Below are positions 1-13,265 of a stretch of 64,000 nt of DNA, in pieces. This DNA is from Acanthaster planci (taxonomy: Eukaryota > Echinodermata > Asteroidea > Valvatida > Acanthasteridae), in the NCBI RefSeq assembly GCF_001949145.1, contig NW_019091369.1:2347514-2411513 (forward strand). Direction: 5' to 3'. How positions within the stretch are numbered: position 1 is the stretch's first letter; every line of letters starts with the position of its first letter. Under the pieces are notes generated by a model. The model worked only from the letters and a program-made list of their open reading frames with translations, did not search any database and was not told where the DNA came from. The translations under genes were made by a program, and so were the position numbers.

Positions 1-2012
1 GCGAACAGAAACGGAAGGAATTGGTTAAGACGTCAAGCAGCCTGACCTCTAACACTGGAAAAGTATTTACATTGGGTAAAATTGGGTAATACTGGGTAAA
101 AGCAAAACCCCAAAGGCTAGAAGATATTTAGAAAAGAAGAGGCAAGGATATTGCCAAAGCCACGCATGTCTGTGAACCTGGCGCTGGCACCGTTATGCAC
201 ATGACGTCAAGTTCAACCTCAAGACCTCTGACATTTGGAACAAGATGTTTTTGTCAGAGTAGGCCTACTAAAGCTTAGAACTGAAGGCAAGAAATTACCC
301 GGAAAACCTACAAGAAACATATCATGAAGCGGGCATATACCAAAGGTGTCATCGGGCGTGTTGCAATGTGTTTCCTATGGACACCAGTTCGCTCGTGACT
401 TCATCACCAAAAGCATTCCACAGTCACAAGCATTTTTTAAAAATGCGCATGTTACGTCATATTTTTCCCTAAACAGAATGGTGATACATCCGAGGCGATC
501 TGTCGATAGTAAATATTTAAAAAATAGTAAGTTCTTTCAGCCTTGATGTAGAAGACCAATGCATGGTACTGTCGCATTTTATTGACTGTCGAAGCCAGTG
601 AAATGCAATGAAATTTAAAACATCAAAGTTGGGAGTGCACTCAATTTTTCTGCATTTGAATGGAAATTTTGCATCATGTTTGTCAAGTGTCCAGACTGAA
701 CAGAGTTTCAAAAGACTCTGTCGTAGTTACTGATTGTCGACGAGTCCAGGATAGTGTCACTTCAGAATGGAGAGACGAATGGAGAGGCACTCGCTTCGAG
801 AGCAAAAACAGGACGTGAAAGGCGGGTTAATGTGCAACACGAACCACCCCGAATTGGCGGCTTGCTCGAGCCATTTGGAGAAGAGATTTATGCAGTGCAG
901 GCCATTATGATAACTTGCGGGGCACTGGTTGTTATGCACAGCTCCACGTTAAAACCTGAAGATGTTCCTTTGTCCTGTAGCACACGATACATTAGGCTGA
1001 CGCCGAGTAAAAATGTCAAAGCACTATAGCAGCCGACAGAGATACGCAGCTAAACAGTCGTCGGTGGATGAAGTATTTCAGATTTGATATGGCTCTGCAA
1101 TCTCTTAACCCGAATCGAAAATTTCGTGATTTTGTCCGCGGACTGCAATTCATGCCCCAATTCCTTCGAAGTCGTTGCGATAAGAACATGTTTTATAGGT
1201 TACATCTTAAGCCCTTTCACACGACCCGTACAGTGGGTGTCCCGTCGATCGATTCTTTTCTAAAACCGACAACGGGAAAAGGGAAAGCCGGGAAGGAATG
1301 GACGGCTTGTGAGAGAGTTCGCCTTCGCTTCGGGCGGGAGATTACTACATGTGCACATATCGGATCCCTAACTGCAGGGAAACATCTGTCTCTGAATCTG
1401 CACAGTATAGTTGACCGAGGCTGCCATGTTTGTGTCATGATGAGAGTGGCATCTCTGTAGCACTCGAAGTCGAGAAGGGAAACAAAACGCGATACATTAC
1501 ACTCAGACTGCGTTGCTTTATTAATGTCCCACATGCCCAATTCGCAACTAGTTTTGATTGTTTGGACACTGACTGTGATGGAAAGATGCCGAGACCTCTT
1601 TAACTGTATGTGGTACTTGGGGACCGTTCTCTGGATGTCCATGTTCAGAAACTGGTTCGAAACTGATATAGGCTTATTCTATCTTTATGCGTCTTCTCGT
1701 GTTCTGTGTCATTTTTCCTCCAGTGTGTGGGCCTACAAGGATTGTGCTTACGTTTCCTCTAAATTCATCCCTGGAATGTGCATCCAAAAGCAATTCTCTG
1801 AAAGAGAACGCAGGATGGTTAACATTCTGACTGTCCCAAGCAGTTGTTCCCTTAAAATGACTTTTTCCGAGCTGCATTAAATTAGAATCAAAACACAACT
1901 CAGTCAACACGCTGAGGCGGACAGGAAGAGGAGCTAAAAGCATACCGGGATCCGCGCTGCGCTGAGCTATATCCCCGCGGTGTGCGGTGTAGGTGCGACG
2001 CGAGAGCCGAAG

Positions 2013-2105
2013 ATGGCTCAGAGAGGAAAAATTCAATTTGCCGGGGACGCATTAAACCAATCACAGAGTCAGCGAGACGAGGGACAGCTCTCCCTGCTGG
2101 TCTGA
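2013..2105 (+). other. Possible small ORF in a CpG-rich patch
   Basis: An ATG-started frame of 30 codons begins MAQRGKIQFAGDALNQSQSQ and stops at TGA (2103-2105). It sits in the most GC- and CpG-rich part of the first 9 kb, which looks promoter-like, so it could be a short ORF or the first exon of an unrecognised gene. I do not recognise the peptide and no clear splice donor follows. It may be chance. Confidence 0.15.
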
Positions 2106-4836
2106 TGGACGCTTCGCTGCCATCACAGACGGGGCCTGCAACCGGTAGGCCGCCCACGGCTCTCTCCTCAACTTCCTGAGGGGAATGCTCGTAAAAAAAG
2201 TTCACATTCCCGCGGTTGGATTATTGGAATCTTGACATACAGATGACAGAGATTTAGGGGGAACAAGATTTATATGGCATAGGGCAGAAGTGAGATGTAA
2301 CAACCAACTGCGCACGGAAAAGGCAACGCAGCATATTGCGATCGAGTTACACTAATCTTGGGGGGTTATAGCACCGAAAATGGATCAGGTCGGATAAACA
2401 GGTCCAGGTATGCAGAAGGCAGTGTCCTCGGTTCTGTTGGGTTGATTAATGTGAGGACACTCTTCTAGAATGTGCTTTTAATTAGAAATGTAACAACAAA
2501 CATACAAGAAGGCGAAGATGTGCGGCAAATGGCATGAGATGGATTAATTCAATTTGATCGAAACATCTCAGAAGATTAAAAAAAAGCACTGCAGATGTTT
2601 CGAAAAAAATAGTGATAATTTGAAAGTGTTGTTCGCGGGTGAACTACCTGATTGAGAGCACTGAACCGCAATGACCAACGCCTACCACACAGGACAAGGA
2701 AAGAATATAACACAAGATCGATATCCTGCGTGGTCACAATTAAAGGTTGAATTTCAAACTCCAAATCGATGCAATAATCAGGAGACGGACCCGTGTGTGC
2801 GCAGTCGAGTCGAGTCGAGTCGGGACTACCGACTTGCAGTAATGTTTGGACTACGTGAAATCGGACTCTTAAGTCAAATTTGTACAGCACGAGTGAATTC
2901 GATTATGTCCTTCACAACCCGCCACGACGGTAGAGGGACTACCCTAATATGAGACGAGTCTGAATAAATCATCATTACATAAATAATCTCACCGGCGGTA
3001 TGCCATAAAAATGTAGACGATTACAAAAACACACCTCGGCCCGAAGATATTACCCCGATGCAAAATCGCGTGGTGGCAATGATTAACGCAGGAATCTTTC
3101 TGTCTGCGCACGGAGGTATTGGAAAAGATGGTGCCGCTTTACCAACAGCTGGGAAAACACCTCGTGGGGCTATATGAGGCGCTTTCGGGCCGGGCTACGC
3201 AGGAGCGGTCGCTTCTATGGGCACTTTAGGAACGCCAAGAGAGATGGTCCGGCAGGTCGATATAGAACTATTTGTCGGGTCTTTCCGTTACTGGGAACTC
3301 AATTAACTATATCAATAAGAAGAAATATAAATAAAGTCTGCCATTTTGGACACTGTTTCTTGTTTAAAAGTACTTAACGACGTTATTCAGCAACAACCGC
3401 TTATTTAGCAACTGATCACATAATTATGGGTTACTTTTAAAAAAAAGAAGGTATCTTCAAACACTCATGCCAAAAACGTTTTCGTCTAAGTGTTAAAGTG
3501 ACCGCACTTTGGTTAAATTTCTTCTCGTCTTGATTTAGGCAAGGACGGATAGTGTAACAAAATATACCCAAATTCTGATGCAGCAAGAATGTCTTTGAAT
3601 ACATGGAACGAACAGGTCCTGCTTTCTCTACACCGCAATGGGAAAAAACACACAACCGAGTGCTTTAAATTCGGAGAAACAACCATTAATCTACAGTCGT
3701 TTGAACGTCCAAACATACACAAGTCGCGGTTGTAAAAAAACGCAATTACCCCATGGAATACTCTGTAGCACACATGCAAATGTTGGGATATGAGCACCCT
3801 ATCGACAGCAGAATACATTGACATTTACTGTCATATATACGAAGTAACATCCCCCCCTCTCCTCAAAGGCCAAGTCAGAAACCTCTTGGCGATGTCAGTG
3901 AGACAAATCCACGTGTTGAGGAGTCACGTGGATGCGATCACTGACTCAACATCACCGGTGAAAAAAAAAACACGCGACCCTTGGTAACCATTATACCAAA
4001 GCGATAATGCGGGTTCGAAACTGGCGCGGAACCCTTTCAGTTCACTCTTCCAATGCGTTATTTTCTCAAAAATAGCTAGAAAAGCCTTCGGGACAAACTG
4101 GTTCCCTCTTTAAAGTATGACGACAACTCCAGACACGCACGGGATTCGGAGGAAATTCCATCGGCCGTACCTGTCCCGCGATAGCCCCTCGTCACTCAGT
4201 CTCAATGCCATCACGCCGGACATTTTTTGGCCAGCTGCACAGCTGCCGTCTCGCCACAGGAGCATCGCCATTATTCCCGGTGAATTTTTTAAAGCACCTA
4301 AATCTTCATAGGTCTTTGCAACTGTGGACGTGCGCGCCTACGCGAATTGATCTGATACTAATGATATTGCTTCCATTGAAAAAGAGCGGATAACACTGAA
4401 ATAAGAAAAACAACGCGGCTGTGAGGATAATTAACTTCAAGTATCACTTCAAGTACACACCGAATCGATCTTCTTTGTCAGATGAAAACTTAGCGATTTA
4501 ATCAGCTTGGGTAAATCATCAGCGATCGGAGATTAAAGGGCAATGTAAGAAACGCTTGTGGTGAGGTTTCGAGCTTCAGTTGAGACGCATGCTGTGAGAG
4601 GAATGCGAAATAACCCCAAAACAGTCTGCTCCTTTCATTACAGTCTGCTGTATGCTCTCCTTTTTTAAAGAGCTTAATATGAACAGCTTTTACACGTGCA
4701 CGAGTCTATGGCATGCTCTTGTGGGTTAAGAAATGCGTGTGTGTTTTTTCCAACCAATAATACACATTCTAGCAGTGACAAAACTGCACACTGAAGGGTG
4801 TGTGCTGATTTGCGGTAATGATTTAGAGTTCGCGTT

Positions 4837-4995
4837 GGATACCATGCACGATATGGGGCCGATGGGTACAACCCCACATGTCCAATCCCTATACACACTC
4901 TAGACTATTGTTACCTAACACATCCCCCTAGATTCCGATTAAACAGTGACCAACACAAAGGCGGGGAGGGGGTTCTCTCCGCCCCATAATCTTGC
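4837..4995 (-). repeat. Dispersed repeat, copy 1 (inverted)
   Basis: Read on the minus strand this block matches the block at 47791-47970 over most of its length. Shared words include 'gcctttgtgttggtca', 'ggatgtgtt', 'caatagtctagagtgtgtat' and 'agggattgga'. Copy 1 lacks a roughly 22-base stretch present in copy 2 after 'cggaatct'. A third, partial copy begins at 18802. The family and class are unknown to me; it is probably a nonautonomous transposable element. Confidence 0.7.
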
Positions 4996-6423
4996 ATCAT
5001 ATGGAGTGTTGAGCGCGACTGCGTGTCTTTCAGTTTCAGGGCTAAGGAGAATTCGAAAGCATCAACTAAATTAAACCTCAAGGATTTTTTTATTTTTGGG
5101 GGACCAACCTTGATTGTCAGTTTATTACAGTAAATCCCCAGCAAGGCTTCGTAAAAGTAAATATGAACAACACAGAAGGAGCAACATGCCCAAGGTGGTA
5201 TATTTCCTCGTCTACCAACATCACGTCTGCTGTAGCACAAACTCTTTTCGTAGGAAATGATGCCACTGCAACAAGGTCTTTCAACGAGGTACGGCCCTTG
5301 GGTTGTTAAAGTTTAGAAGATAATATACACGGGGAAGACCTCACGGCCAGATTTAGAATAGGCCTACCTGGAAAACTGTGTTGTTTATGGTTTACAATTC
5401 AGTCCGGTCAAATTTCCCAACGGCTCCTCTGACTTCTTGAGACACGTTTTCTTTCTACACTGACTTAGTAGATGCTCAAAACAACCAAGACGTCTTCACA
5501 ACAACGCGCAATTTCCAGTAATTCGCTCAGTAAGGGTCGTTTAAAAACTGTCCACTTTAATCTGGGCAAACATTTTGAAAAACCTCCCATCATATGCACT
5601 GGCGTGTTTTGTTTCATGGACCGGCTTAATTAAAATCCTTTCTTTCACCGTAAACATGATTAACGTCGCATCTGCGCCATTGGAAAACATACCAGACGCG
5701 ATTCGACATCAATCGAGCTCCCTCATTTCGAACCCCATATTTCATGGTTCGACGCACGACGCCGGCAGACGAGCTCCACCGAGTTATTTTGATTCAGGAA
5801 CGCAATCTTATTGCCGCCGCAAAAAAAACTCCGAGAGTTAATCAGATGGACTTCAATCAAACGTTCGCCAGGGGGATCAAAGCACGCCATATCTATGTTT
5901 AAAGTTGAAACGGTGAAAATAGTCCGGCATCAAGAATAGATAAATCATTCACTAGCTTCAATACCGGACTTGACTGCAAAGGAAAACCGTGCACCTCAGC
6001 ACGAGAAGAAGTAGCACATGAAGCTCAATTTATTGCGGTTAACATAAAAACAATTGTCTAGTATCCGAGGTTTACATGGTCGACTGGAAAAATTCTACAT
6101 CTTAGAATTTTGCATTAAAAAAAAACCAGTTAGTCACTCGCTTACAATAGCAGTCACACGACGATGTTGAATCTACCACAGTAATAATTATTGTATTCAA
6201 GACGTATAAGAGTAAAAAGTGCTGCCGAGGAAACACAGCTTTACACTTGAAGATACAAAACAGGCAAGACGCATCAGGGTTGTTCTCAAACAAAAATCTA
6301 TGCAGCCTCGAGATCTCTTCATACAACACTCTAGCCTACGATATTCATGCGACATACTAATTTCTGCAGGATATTCTTAGGGCAAGTCAGACATTCGACG
6401 ATAAAAGGCGAAAATGATTTGCA

Positions 6424-6818
6424 TGACGTCAATCATATTTACCATGGGAACAAACACCTCAGCAGCCGCGGGCACCGGGATGAACGGTTTTACCAAAACC
6501 TTGGACTAGAAAGAAGTAAATAAAAACGGCGACACTGCAACTGGAGATTAAAAACTACCGGCCAATGGCCATTACTAAATAATAAGCCGTATAACATGGT
6601 CCCTTACTTTTTAGTGAGACTCTCATTGGGATTAATGATTACCTCGTTGCCATGGAAACGCAGACGTAGGGCCCAACAGGTAAGCCTTTCGGGACGAGCA
6701 GGGCTTCAAATACTCTTGGCGGGGTTTGTTGACTATCTTTTCTGCCGGGCACGTCAATGCATTATGCACCGATGACAGGCAAAGCTTCCAAGGAGTGTGT
6801 TGATTGCTTTATGCAAAT
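6424..6818. promoter_or_regulatory. Cluster of consensus TF motifs (CRE, X-box, octamer)
   Basis: Within 400 bp there is a palindromic CRE (TGACGTCA, 6424-6431), a perfect RFX X-box (GTTGCCATGGAAAC, 6646-6659, consensus GTNRCC(N)RGYAAC type) and a POU octamer (ATGCAAAT, 6811-6818). The nearest recognised start downstream is the Popeye-domain gene, about 2.7 kb away. Motif matches are seen directly; enhancer function is inference. Confidence 0.3.
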
Positions 6819-9476
6819 CATAAAGGTCTGGCTCGACTTTGGTTGACGTGGCTCTCGAATGCTCAGGGAGACACCAAGAACCAAGACCAGAAATGTTATT
6901 AATATGTAAAAAAAAAAAAAAAAAAAAAAACTAAACTGACATTAGGAAATTGCACTGGACATTTACCATTTCCTTTCCGAAGCAAACAACATTGAGAACA
7001 TTGAGTCATGCCAACGTATGGTCTCCGCGAAGCAGACGTACATTAACCATGCTAGAATGGCAAGATGTTCATATTCACCTTAAATAACCATTTGCATGCA
7101 TCTGCTTCTAGTTCTGCCAACACGACAGAGAGGTATACAACTGTGCCTTGTTTAATGAACCCCCACGTGAGTCTCAGGGAAGCCGATTGTGGCTATGACA
7201 GGATACAACGCAAGAAAAGTCGGGCCCCTTGAACTCGCTGAAAAGTTCAGCCAACAGCATGAACGGACTTCTGGTAGGCAAAGTGCAGCACCTCGAAATG
7301 TAACCCGCGTAGACATTCCGACATGGTTGACATGTCAGTGGCACCGTGCACTAATGCAACCAAATATCTGTCCGCAGAAGAGATCAGGTCACCAGATGGT
7401 GTTCACTTTGAGCAGGTTTTAAGGGGGTTTATTGCGGATTTCGGTCCATAAATCCCGTCATCTCCCTACATACTCTCTGGGTTTTCAGGTTTGACTGTTC
7501 ACCCAGAGTACCACCAGCTTCTAGTTTTTTCTGTATGGACAACGGTCTCTCTAGAGTATTTCATCTGTATACCAAGGACAACCATTCACAACTCAAAATT
7601 AAATTTCCTCTTCATCAAACTGAAAACAAATGAGAAACTGAGGCTGACAAACTGCTGGTGTTTTCCAACGTATTTAACCAATTTCAGCAGCTGCAGATGT
7701 CTCGATCACACGGCCAGACACTTGATGCTGCTTATTTAATTCCCAAGGGAAAATAACAAATATTTATAGTTTCACCTGTAGACATTTATCGGTATCATTT
7801 CGTTCTGGCGTCTTTGAAAGATAACTGTGTCTTTCTTTGAATCAAACAAGTGATAAGAGATTCTTCAGCAAAAATCCTCCAACCAGTTGAAGATGTTGAA
7901 AGGGTCAGGGTCTAGTCTTTCAAATCCACTTGATGGATTTCGCAGGAGCGACCGTCGATCGCTGTGCATCACAGGGCGCCACAGGGACCCTTGTAGCTCT
8001 CGGGACACTTAGCTCAAATTAACGATGGGGTGCAGATTCGACCAGCGCGTTCTGTTTGCCTGCCAATTAGCGTGGACCGGTTGGGTACACGTAAGAACCC
8101 CCCCAACCGCGTGCCTACCAATTTAAGCAGTGGCGCGCCTGGTCTCCGTATAATTACTGCTCACTTTGACAAGAGGTGGTTAGTTACGCGCCCGGGAGAT
8201 TGCCTAAATGAGGGGTTCAATACGGAAGGCAATTTGCATCCAAATTGTTGTCAGCGCTTCTGTAGTGTTTGTTCTGCGGTATGACTTGAAAAGTGTCGGC
8301 TCACGGTGAAGGCGAATGAGAGGTTGGTAGTATTTGATGGAGACCGTTTGAATTAATTAAAAGATGACTTAAGACGAGGCACTAAAATCAAGAAATTATG
8401 TTATGGGATGCATGTAAAATACCTCACAGATTGGCTCCACGTTAAGGCACTGTAACCAAAATAATAATAATAAACAAAATACTGTTGTCTGAAAGGTGGA
8501 AACACTTTCCTGAAAAGTCCCATCTTGTAACAAGGAACAAGCTTCATACATTCTCACAAGTACACTAACGTAAAAAGGCCAAAATCAATCAGCACCAGAC
8601 TTTATGTTCAGTCAAATTTGCTGGGACAAAGGTTGCAGAACACCGCGCTTGCAGGCAAAGTATCGACAAGATCTTTCGCTTTTTTTCCCCCCGGGGAAAA
8701 TAATTGAACAGAACAAGACTAATCAGGCCAATATCGTGACACTCAAGGATCCTCTTCAGACCGGCTGGCGCGACCTTTCACCTCAGCCGACAATCAAGGG
8801 TTCCCGCGTTCCATTCGCATCACTGCCATTCCTTTCTTCGCAGAGTCACGCACTGAATCGCTGCATCCGCGGAGACAAGTGTCATATACCTTGATGGACT
8901 AGATCCATATCGCTACGTAGAGTAAAAAAAAAGACATCCACCGAGGGAAGGGTGTCTGGCTATGTTTTACATCAGTAGGTATGCCTGTGTGTTTATGTAA
9001 TGAGGCGCTCAGTCATCTGAGCGTAGACTACACTTAGCGCCCGCACTGGGCCCAGTGAGACACGGCGAAACGTAACCGTGTCCACAGACTGTGTGCACCG
9101 GGCGGTTTAATAGTGCTATCGTACCCCGACAGCACTTCGGACTGGAGAAAATAGCAGCGACGCACTTTCTGGCGTGGGTCACTCAACGCTATACCTGCAA
9201 TCTTCACACGACTCACCTGCTCGGAAAGTACAATTTGTGGCGTGGCGTGTTGTCATTTTAAGGATCGTCGTATATCTTTAGATTTTGCAATACGATGAGC
9301 AGACGGGTTGCTGTATCATTGATAAACCCGTACGTATCTTATTAGATTTACAGATTGTTTGACTTATAGCGATATTTCAAATGTAGACCATAACGATAGA
9401 CGTGCGATGCCCTGCGTACACCGGACTGTCACTAAATGGTACAGTATTTCAAATCTAAAGGGATAGGGTCCGAATA

Positions 9477-12400
9477 ATGGTGGCTCAGCAAATGTTGAAC
9501 AACGGCACCAACGGATGGGTCAACGGACCGATCTCTTGCGACGGCTGGCAGCAAGCCCAGCACGCTGTCTACCAACTCGGCTGCTTCATCATCGTCAACG
9601 GGTTCCTGGTGCCGCCCACGGTGGGCATCTACCAGGCCCTCTGGCTCCGCGTCTGCCTGGTGCTGGGCCTCTTCTGCCACGTGCTGTGGGCCGGGCCCGC
9701 GCTCTGCTGGCCCGACGGCCTGGCCTGGCAGCTGGCTGCCTTTCTCGCCAACGTGGCCCACCTCGTCTACCTAACCTACCTGACCTACCCTGTGACCTTC
9801 GACGAAGACGTCCAGAAGGTCTACGAGGCCCTCTTCAAGCCCTTCAACGTCTCCCGACAACAGTTCCGCGTCATGCTGGAGAGTGGCGGCGACATTTACG
9901 AGCTGGACCGGACGGGACACTACGCCACAGAGGGCCGTACCAGAACAGATAGGGTTCTGTCACTGCTGATATCAGGAAGGTAGGATTGAGCCCAACAATC
10001 CCGAATCCTCCAATCGTATATCTCATGAAATTTTGCTCCATGATAGATCACACCTTTCCTCCAGAAATTTCCATGTAATGTTCTCTTCAGAGAAACACAA
10101 CCTTTTCCTTCGCCTTGTTCCATATTTTATACACAATACAGAAAACAATGCATGCGTTAGTGTTGCCATGTAAGATACGAGTGATATCATCCCGTTTGTA
10201 TACTGCTTCTTTGACTGTCTTCTGTCTTTGTCTTAGGTGGATTTTGATCTCTCATAGCCATTACATTTCCAAATTATGAGGGATATGCAAGCTTTAACAT
10301 CGGACAAATATCAACAACTGACGTACAAAGTCGTGTACTAGAGACCTCCATGCAATGCCCAACAGTAAATATCATTTGAGAGGGATAAGACACAGAGGTC
10401 AACTTCTTTTATCTGTGAGTGCCCTCTAGCGGGGGCTAAATTGAAGATGATGTCAACACCGATAGCGCTTCATCAGTCCGCTCTCCGAGTGATAACAGCC
10501 GAGCTCATTACCGTGTCGTCGAAAGAGCCGACTGTGCGTGTGGGGGGGCGCAGAGGTCGTCTCTCCGTGTTGCTTCTCCCCTGGGGAGATTCGCCGGTGA
10601 ATTACCGTAACATGGATACTGACGACGGGCGGAAAAACGGATCCCGTAGGCGAAAACACGCGTGAAGTTAACACCGATTAAGGCCAGCCTGCATTAGTAG
10701 CGGCCCGCGTTGGTCGCCTGCTCTTGGCGCGCAGCAGCTGCGCTGTAGGAAAGTGTGAAATCAAAACCTCTTAAGGTAATGGGCCCGCTGTCAAACTCTT
10801 TTTTTCAATCAAGCCTGACTCACTTTACAGGTTGAATGATTGACCTGTCTTGGAAGAAGATTACAGCATGCCAAAATATTACACCCCAATGGTTATATTG
10901 ACTCTATGCATGGTCAATAAAATCTAAAATATAATTAATCATGATTAATGCAACAATTTCACACGGTTTCACACTAACGCAGCAATGTAAGCCCATGTCC
11001 ACGTCTCTTTCTATGAGGAAATTGTCCCAATGCATGTTCTCCAGTGATTTTCACAATGTTATCTCAGTAGCGTCTTTCTAACCGTCAATTACCACGGAAC
11101 ACTGATCTGACATCATAAAGTTATTTTTTTCTGCACAACGATGCTGAACAAACAATAAACAAGTTCCCGGTCCGCATTGTTGATTGTGGAGCACCAAAAC
11201 AGCGCCACCATTGGTCGGTAATATAATACTGTTCTCTAATTACTGAAGGAGCGACGCACTCAACTCGCATACATTACTTCATTTTCCATATTTTCATGGG
11301 ATGCCATGAAGATTAAATTTCCCAATATTAAACGGCTGTTGCGTGTGCAAGTCGCAGTACACCAAACGGGAAAATGCACTGCAGGAAATTCCATCCTCTG
11401 AATTTGGTCGATTCACAATAGTGCGTGTCCAAGAGTTTGCAACGCATTGACCAATCACAGTGCGCGAAATCTGTCGACCCGGTCGACAGTGTTGCAAACT
11501 CTTGAAGGCGCACTACTGTGAAGAGCACGTATTCCGTTTTAAGGCAAGCAGCCTTTCAGATGAAAGGCATGCATACGGCTGGCATTATGGTTTTCTTCGG
11601 GATGCAAAATCTTCTCATAAAATGTACACTACAGAAAATGAACTACCGGTAATCAACAAACATAACTTGGTGATCCAACGTGAAAAATACAAAAATACTA
11701 GAAGGACTTGCACATTGATTTGTTTTCCTTCTTCTAATTCACTACTTGCGCTATTCCTTTGAATCTAAATGCAGATTTTTAAGCAAAAAGCTGATGGGGG
11801 GGTTATTATCAAAATAATGCTGTTTTTTCTTCTTACAATTAAAGGTTATTTGGTTTCCAAATCCATCACGACAAAAGGAAGAGGTTTGCTTGTATGTAAA
11901 TATATAAAATGCCAAGTCGGGCGAGACGATTCAAAGATATGCTGATGTAAACTTTGGTGTTTGATGTCTGTCTTCATTAGGATGCGAGTTACGGCCCGAG
12001 GTAAATTTCTACATCACATCTACCCAACGCAGTTCCTGGACTCGCTGGAATGGCAGGGCTGTCGGTCCAATTGCGGACCGTCCACTTTCCAGGTGAGTCA
12101 AGCTTTACCAATTGCTAGGCCAGTTTCGGGTTTGTTCCTTCCCCAGTAGGTAAACACACACAATCAAAAAGTGGCTTTTGAAATCGAGGTCAGTACTCAA
12201 CTTCATTAGAGCGCCCCCAAGATACTCGCTTTAACAACGTGAGCTGTCGTTTTGTTCATTTCTCTTCATGAAACCAAACACTCCATCTTATCCACCTCCA
12301 AAAATCGTGGACAGCAGATGATGAAGAAACTTTCTTTCGGAGTTGATGGAAGGAAAATATTAATCAGTGTAAAAGCCTCCAAGGCATCAAACTGGAAGAA

Positions 12401-13265
12401 GAAAACTCGAAGTCACGCGCCAGCCTCAGTGGATCCGAACTTGAGTCAGATATCAAGAAAGTATCCCAAAACTCACCATATCTGATAGCCACGAAGGGAA
12501 TGTGGCTGGCAGGTGAGGGTCAGTACTGTGTATCTAAAAGTTTTTTAGTCTTCCAATGAAAAATTGAACATCGGCAGATTTCTTCCAAAAGTAGACAAAA
12601 GGACAAATGATTTGTAATAACGTTTCATTTCTCCGTGTTTCTGCGGGTAGGTGACGGTGACCGCTGACATGGACTGTCGTTACATACAGTGGCAGAAGAA
12701 AGCTCTGGACAAGTTTCTGCGGAAAGAAGGCTTTATGCGGGCTGTCTTTGAGACCACTGTGGGTAAAGACATCACCACCAAACTCTACTCCATCAACGAA
12801 GAGCCAGAGAGCCCGTCCGCGCCCAAGACCCCGAGGGTCGCCAGGACGAGCATCCGCACCGCAGAACAGCGCCTGAGCGTGCCGGAGATTGCCGAGATAT
12901 GCCTACCAGACGACGAAGAGGAGGACCGTGGCCTGCTCTCCCACAAATGGGAACGGGCGATGTCGTTGGACGAGGAATCGGCCGGTAGTTTTGGGATGGT
13001 TGGCGTTGGTGGTGGTGCGGCAGCACTTCGGCACGCCCCTGGAGGGACGAGCCAGCTGACCGTGCCCGGATCCGGGAGCATGGTCAGCCTGCACTCGGCG
13101 CGTTCCATGGTGGACATCCGGGCCAGCATCGCGTCTGGGAGGGGGGCCGACGTCACCGGCCGGTCCAGCCTCACGCCTGGCTCGGCCGGCGACAGGTCGT
13201 CCCGGGTCAACAGTCTGACGTCACACACCAGCGGTACACCAAGCAGTTTGCGAAGAGTTCATTAG
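9477..13265 (+). CDS. Popeye domain-containing protein (POPDC/BVES family)
   Basis: Three coding exons: 9477-9979, 11981-12092 and 12651-13265 (stop TAG), giving 409 residues with consistent phases. POPDC proteins are plasma-membrane cAMP-binding proteins of muscle and epithelia. Residues about 30-105 hold three hydrophobic segments, with an N-glycosylation site N9-G-T on the short extracellular N-terminus. The Popeye domain follows: 'YATEGRTRTDRVLSLLISGR', then FLDSLEW (186-192) and FQVT (204-207), the latter spanning the exon 2/3 junction. These two are the family's ultraconserved cAMP-site motifs; the usual FLDSPEW has Leu for Pro here. Exon 3 finishes the domain and adds a long low-complexity, Ser/Gly-rich tail. 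The start is the first in-frame ATG and precedes a short N-terminus as in the family. The paralogue (POPDC1, 2 or 3) cannot be assigned. A possible AATAAA lies near 14198. Confidence 0.93.
11413..11521. repeat. Foldback inverted repeat in Popeye-gene intron 1
   Basis: Arms 11413-11443 and 11491-11521 are inverted copies of 31 bases with 27 matches ('agagtttgcaac' facing 'gttgcaaactct'). The 47-base centre contains a second palindrome, CTGTCGACC-C-GGTCGACAG (11471-11489). The structure resembles a small foldback or MITE-type element; no target duplication was recognised. Confidence 0.75.

Larger units (their letters stand above)
1..9476. other. Intergenic DNA, no gene recognised
   Basis: None of the open frames here resembles a protein family I know, and none is flanked by convincing splice sites. 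The stretch is AT-rich with a GC- and CpG-richer patch near 1940-2180. It holds an AGTCG x4 microsatellite (2803-2822), a 23-base A run (6908-6930), one copy of a dispersed repeat (4837-4995) and scattered transcription-factor-like motifs listed separately. It lies upstream of the Popeye-domain gene and may contain its distal regulatory DNA or 5' untranslated exons. I cannot exclude small exons of an unknown gene. Confidence 0.5.

Noticed and set aside
1068-1880. Frames of 118-141 codons in the first 2 kb
   Set aside because: Overlapping frames on both strands, no family resemblance, no splice context.
4000-4035. 'gggttcgaaactgg' resembling a tRNA T-loop
   Set aside because: The rest of a tRNA could not be folded around it.
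12785-13228. Long minus-strand frame opposite Popeye exon 3
   Set aside because: It is antisense to a GC-rich Ser/Gly-rich coding exon, has no domain and no splice support; it is a shadow frame.
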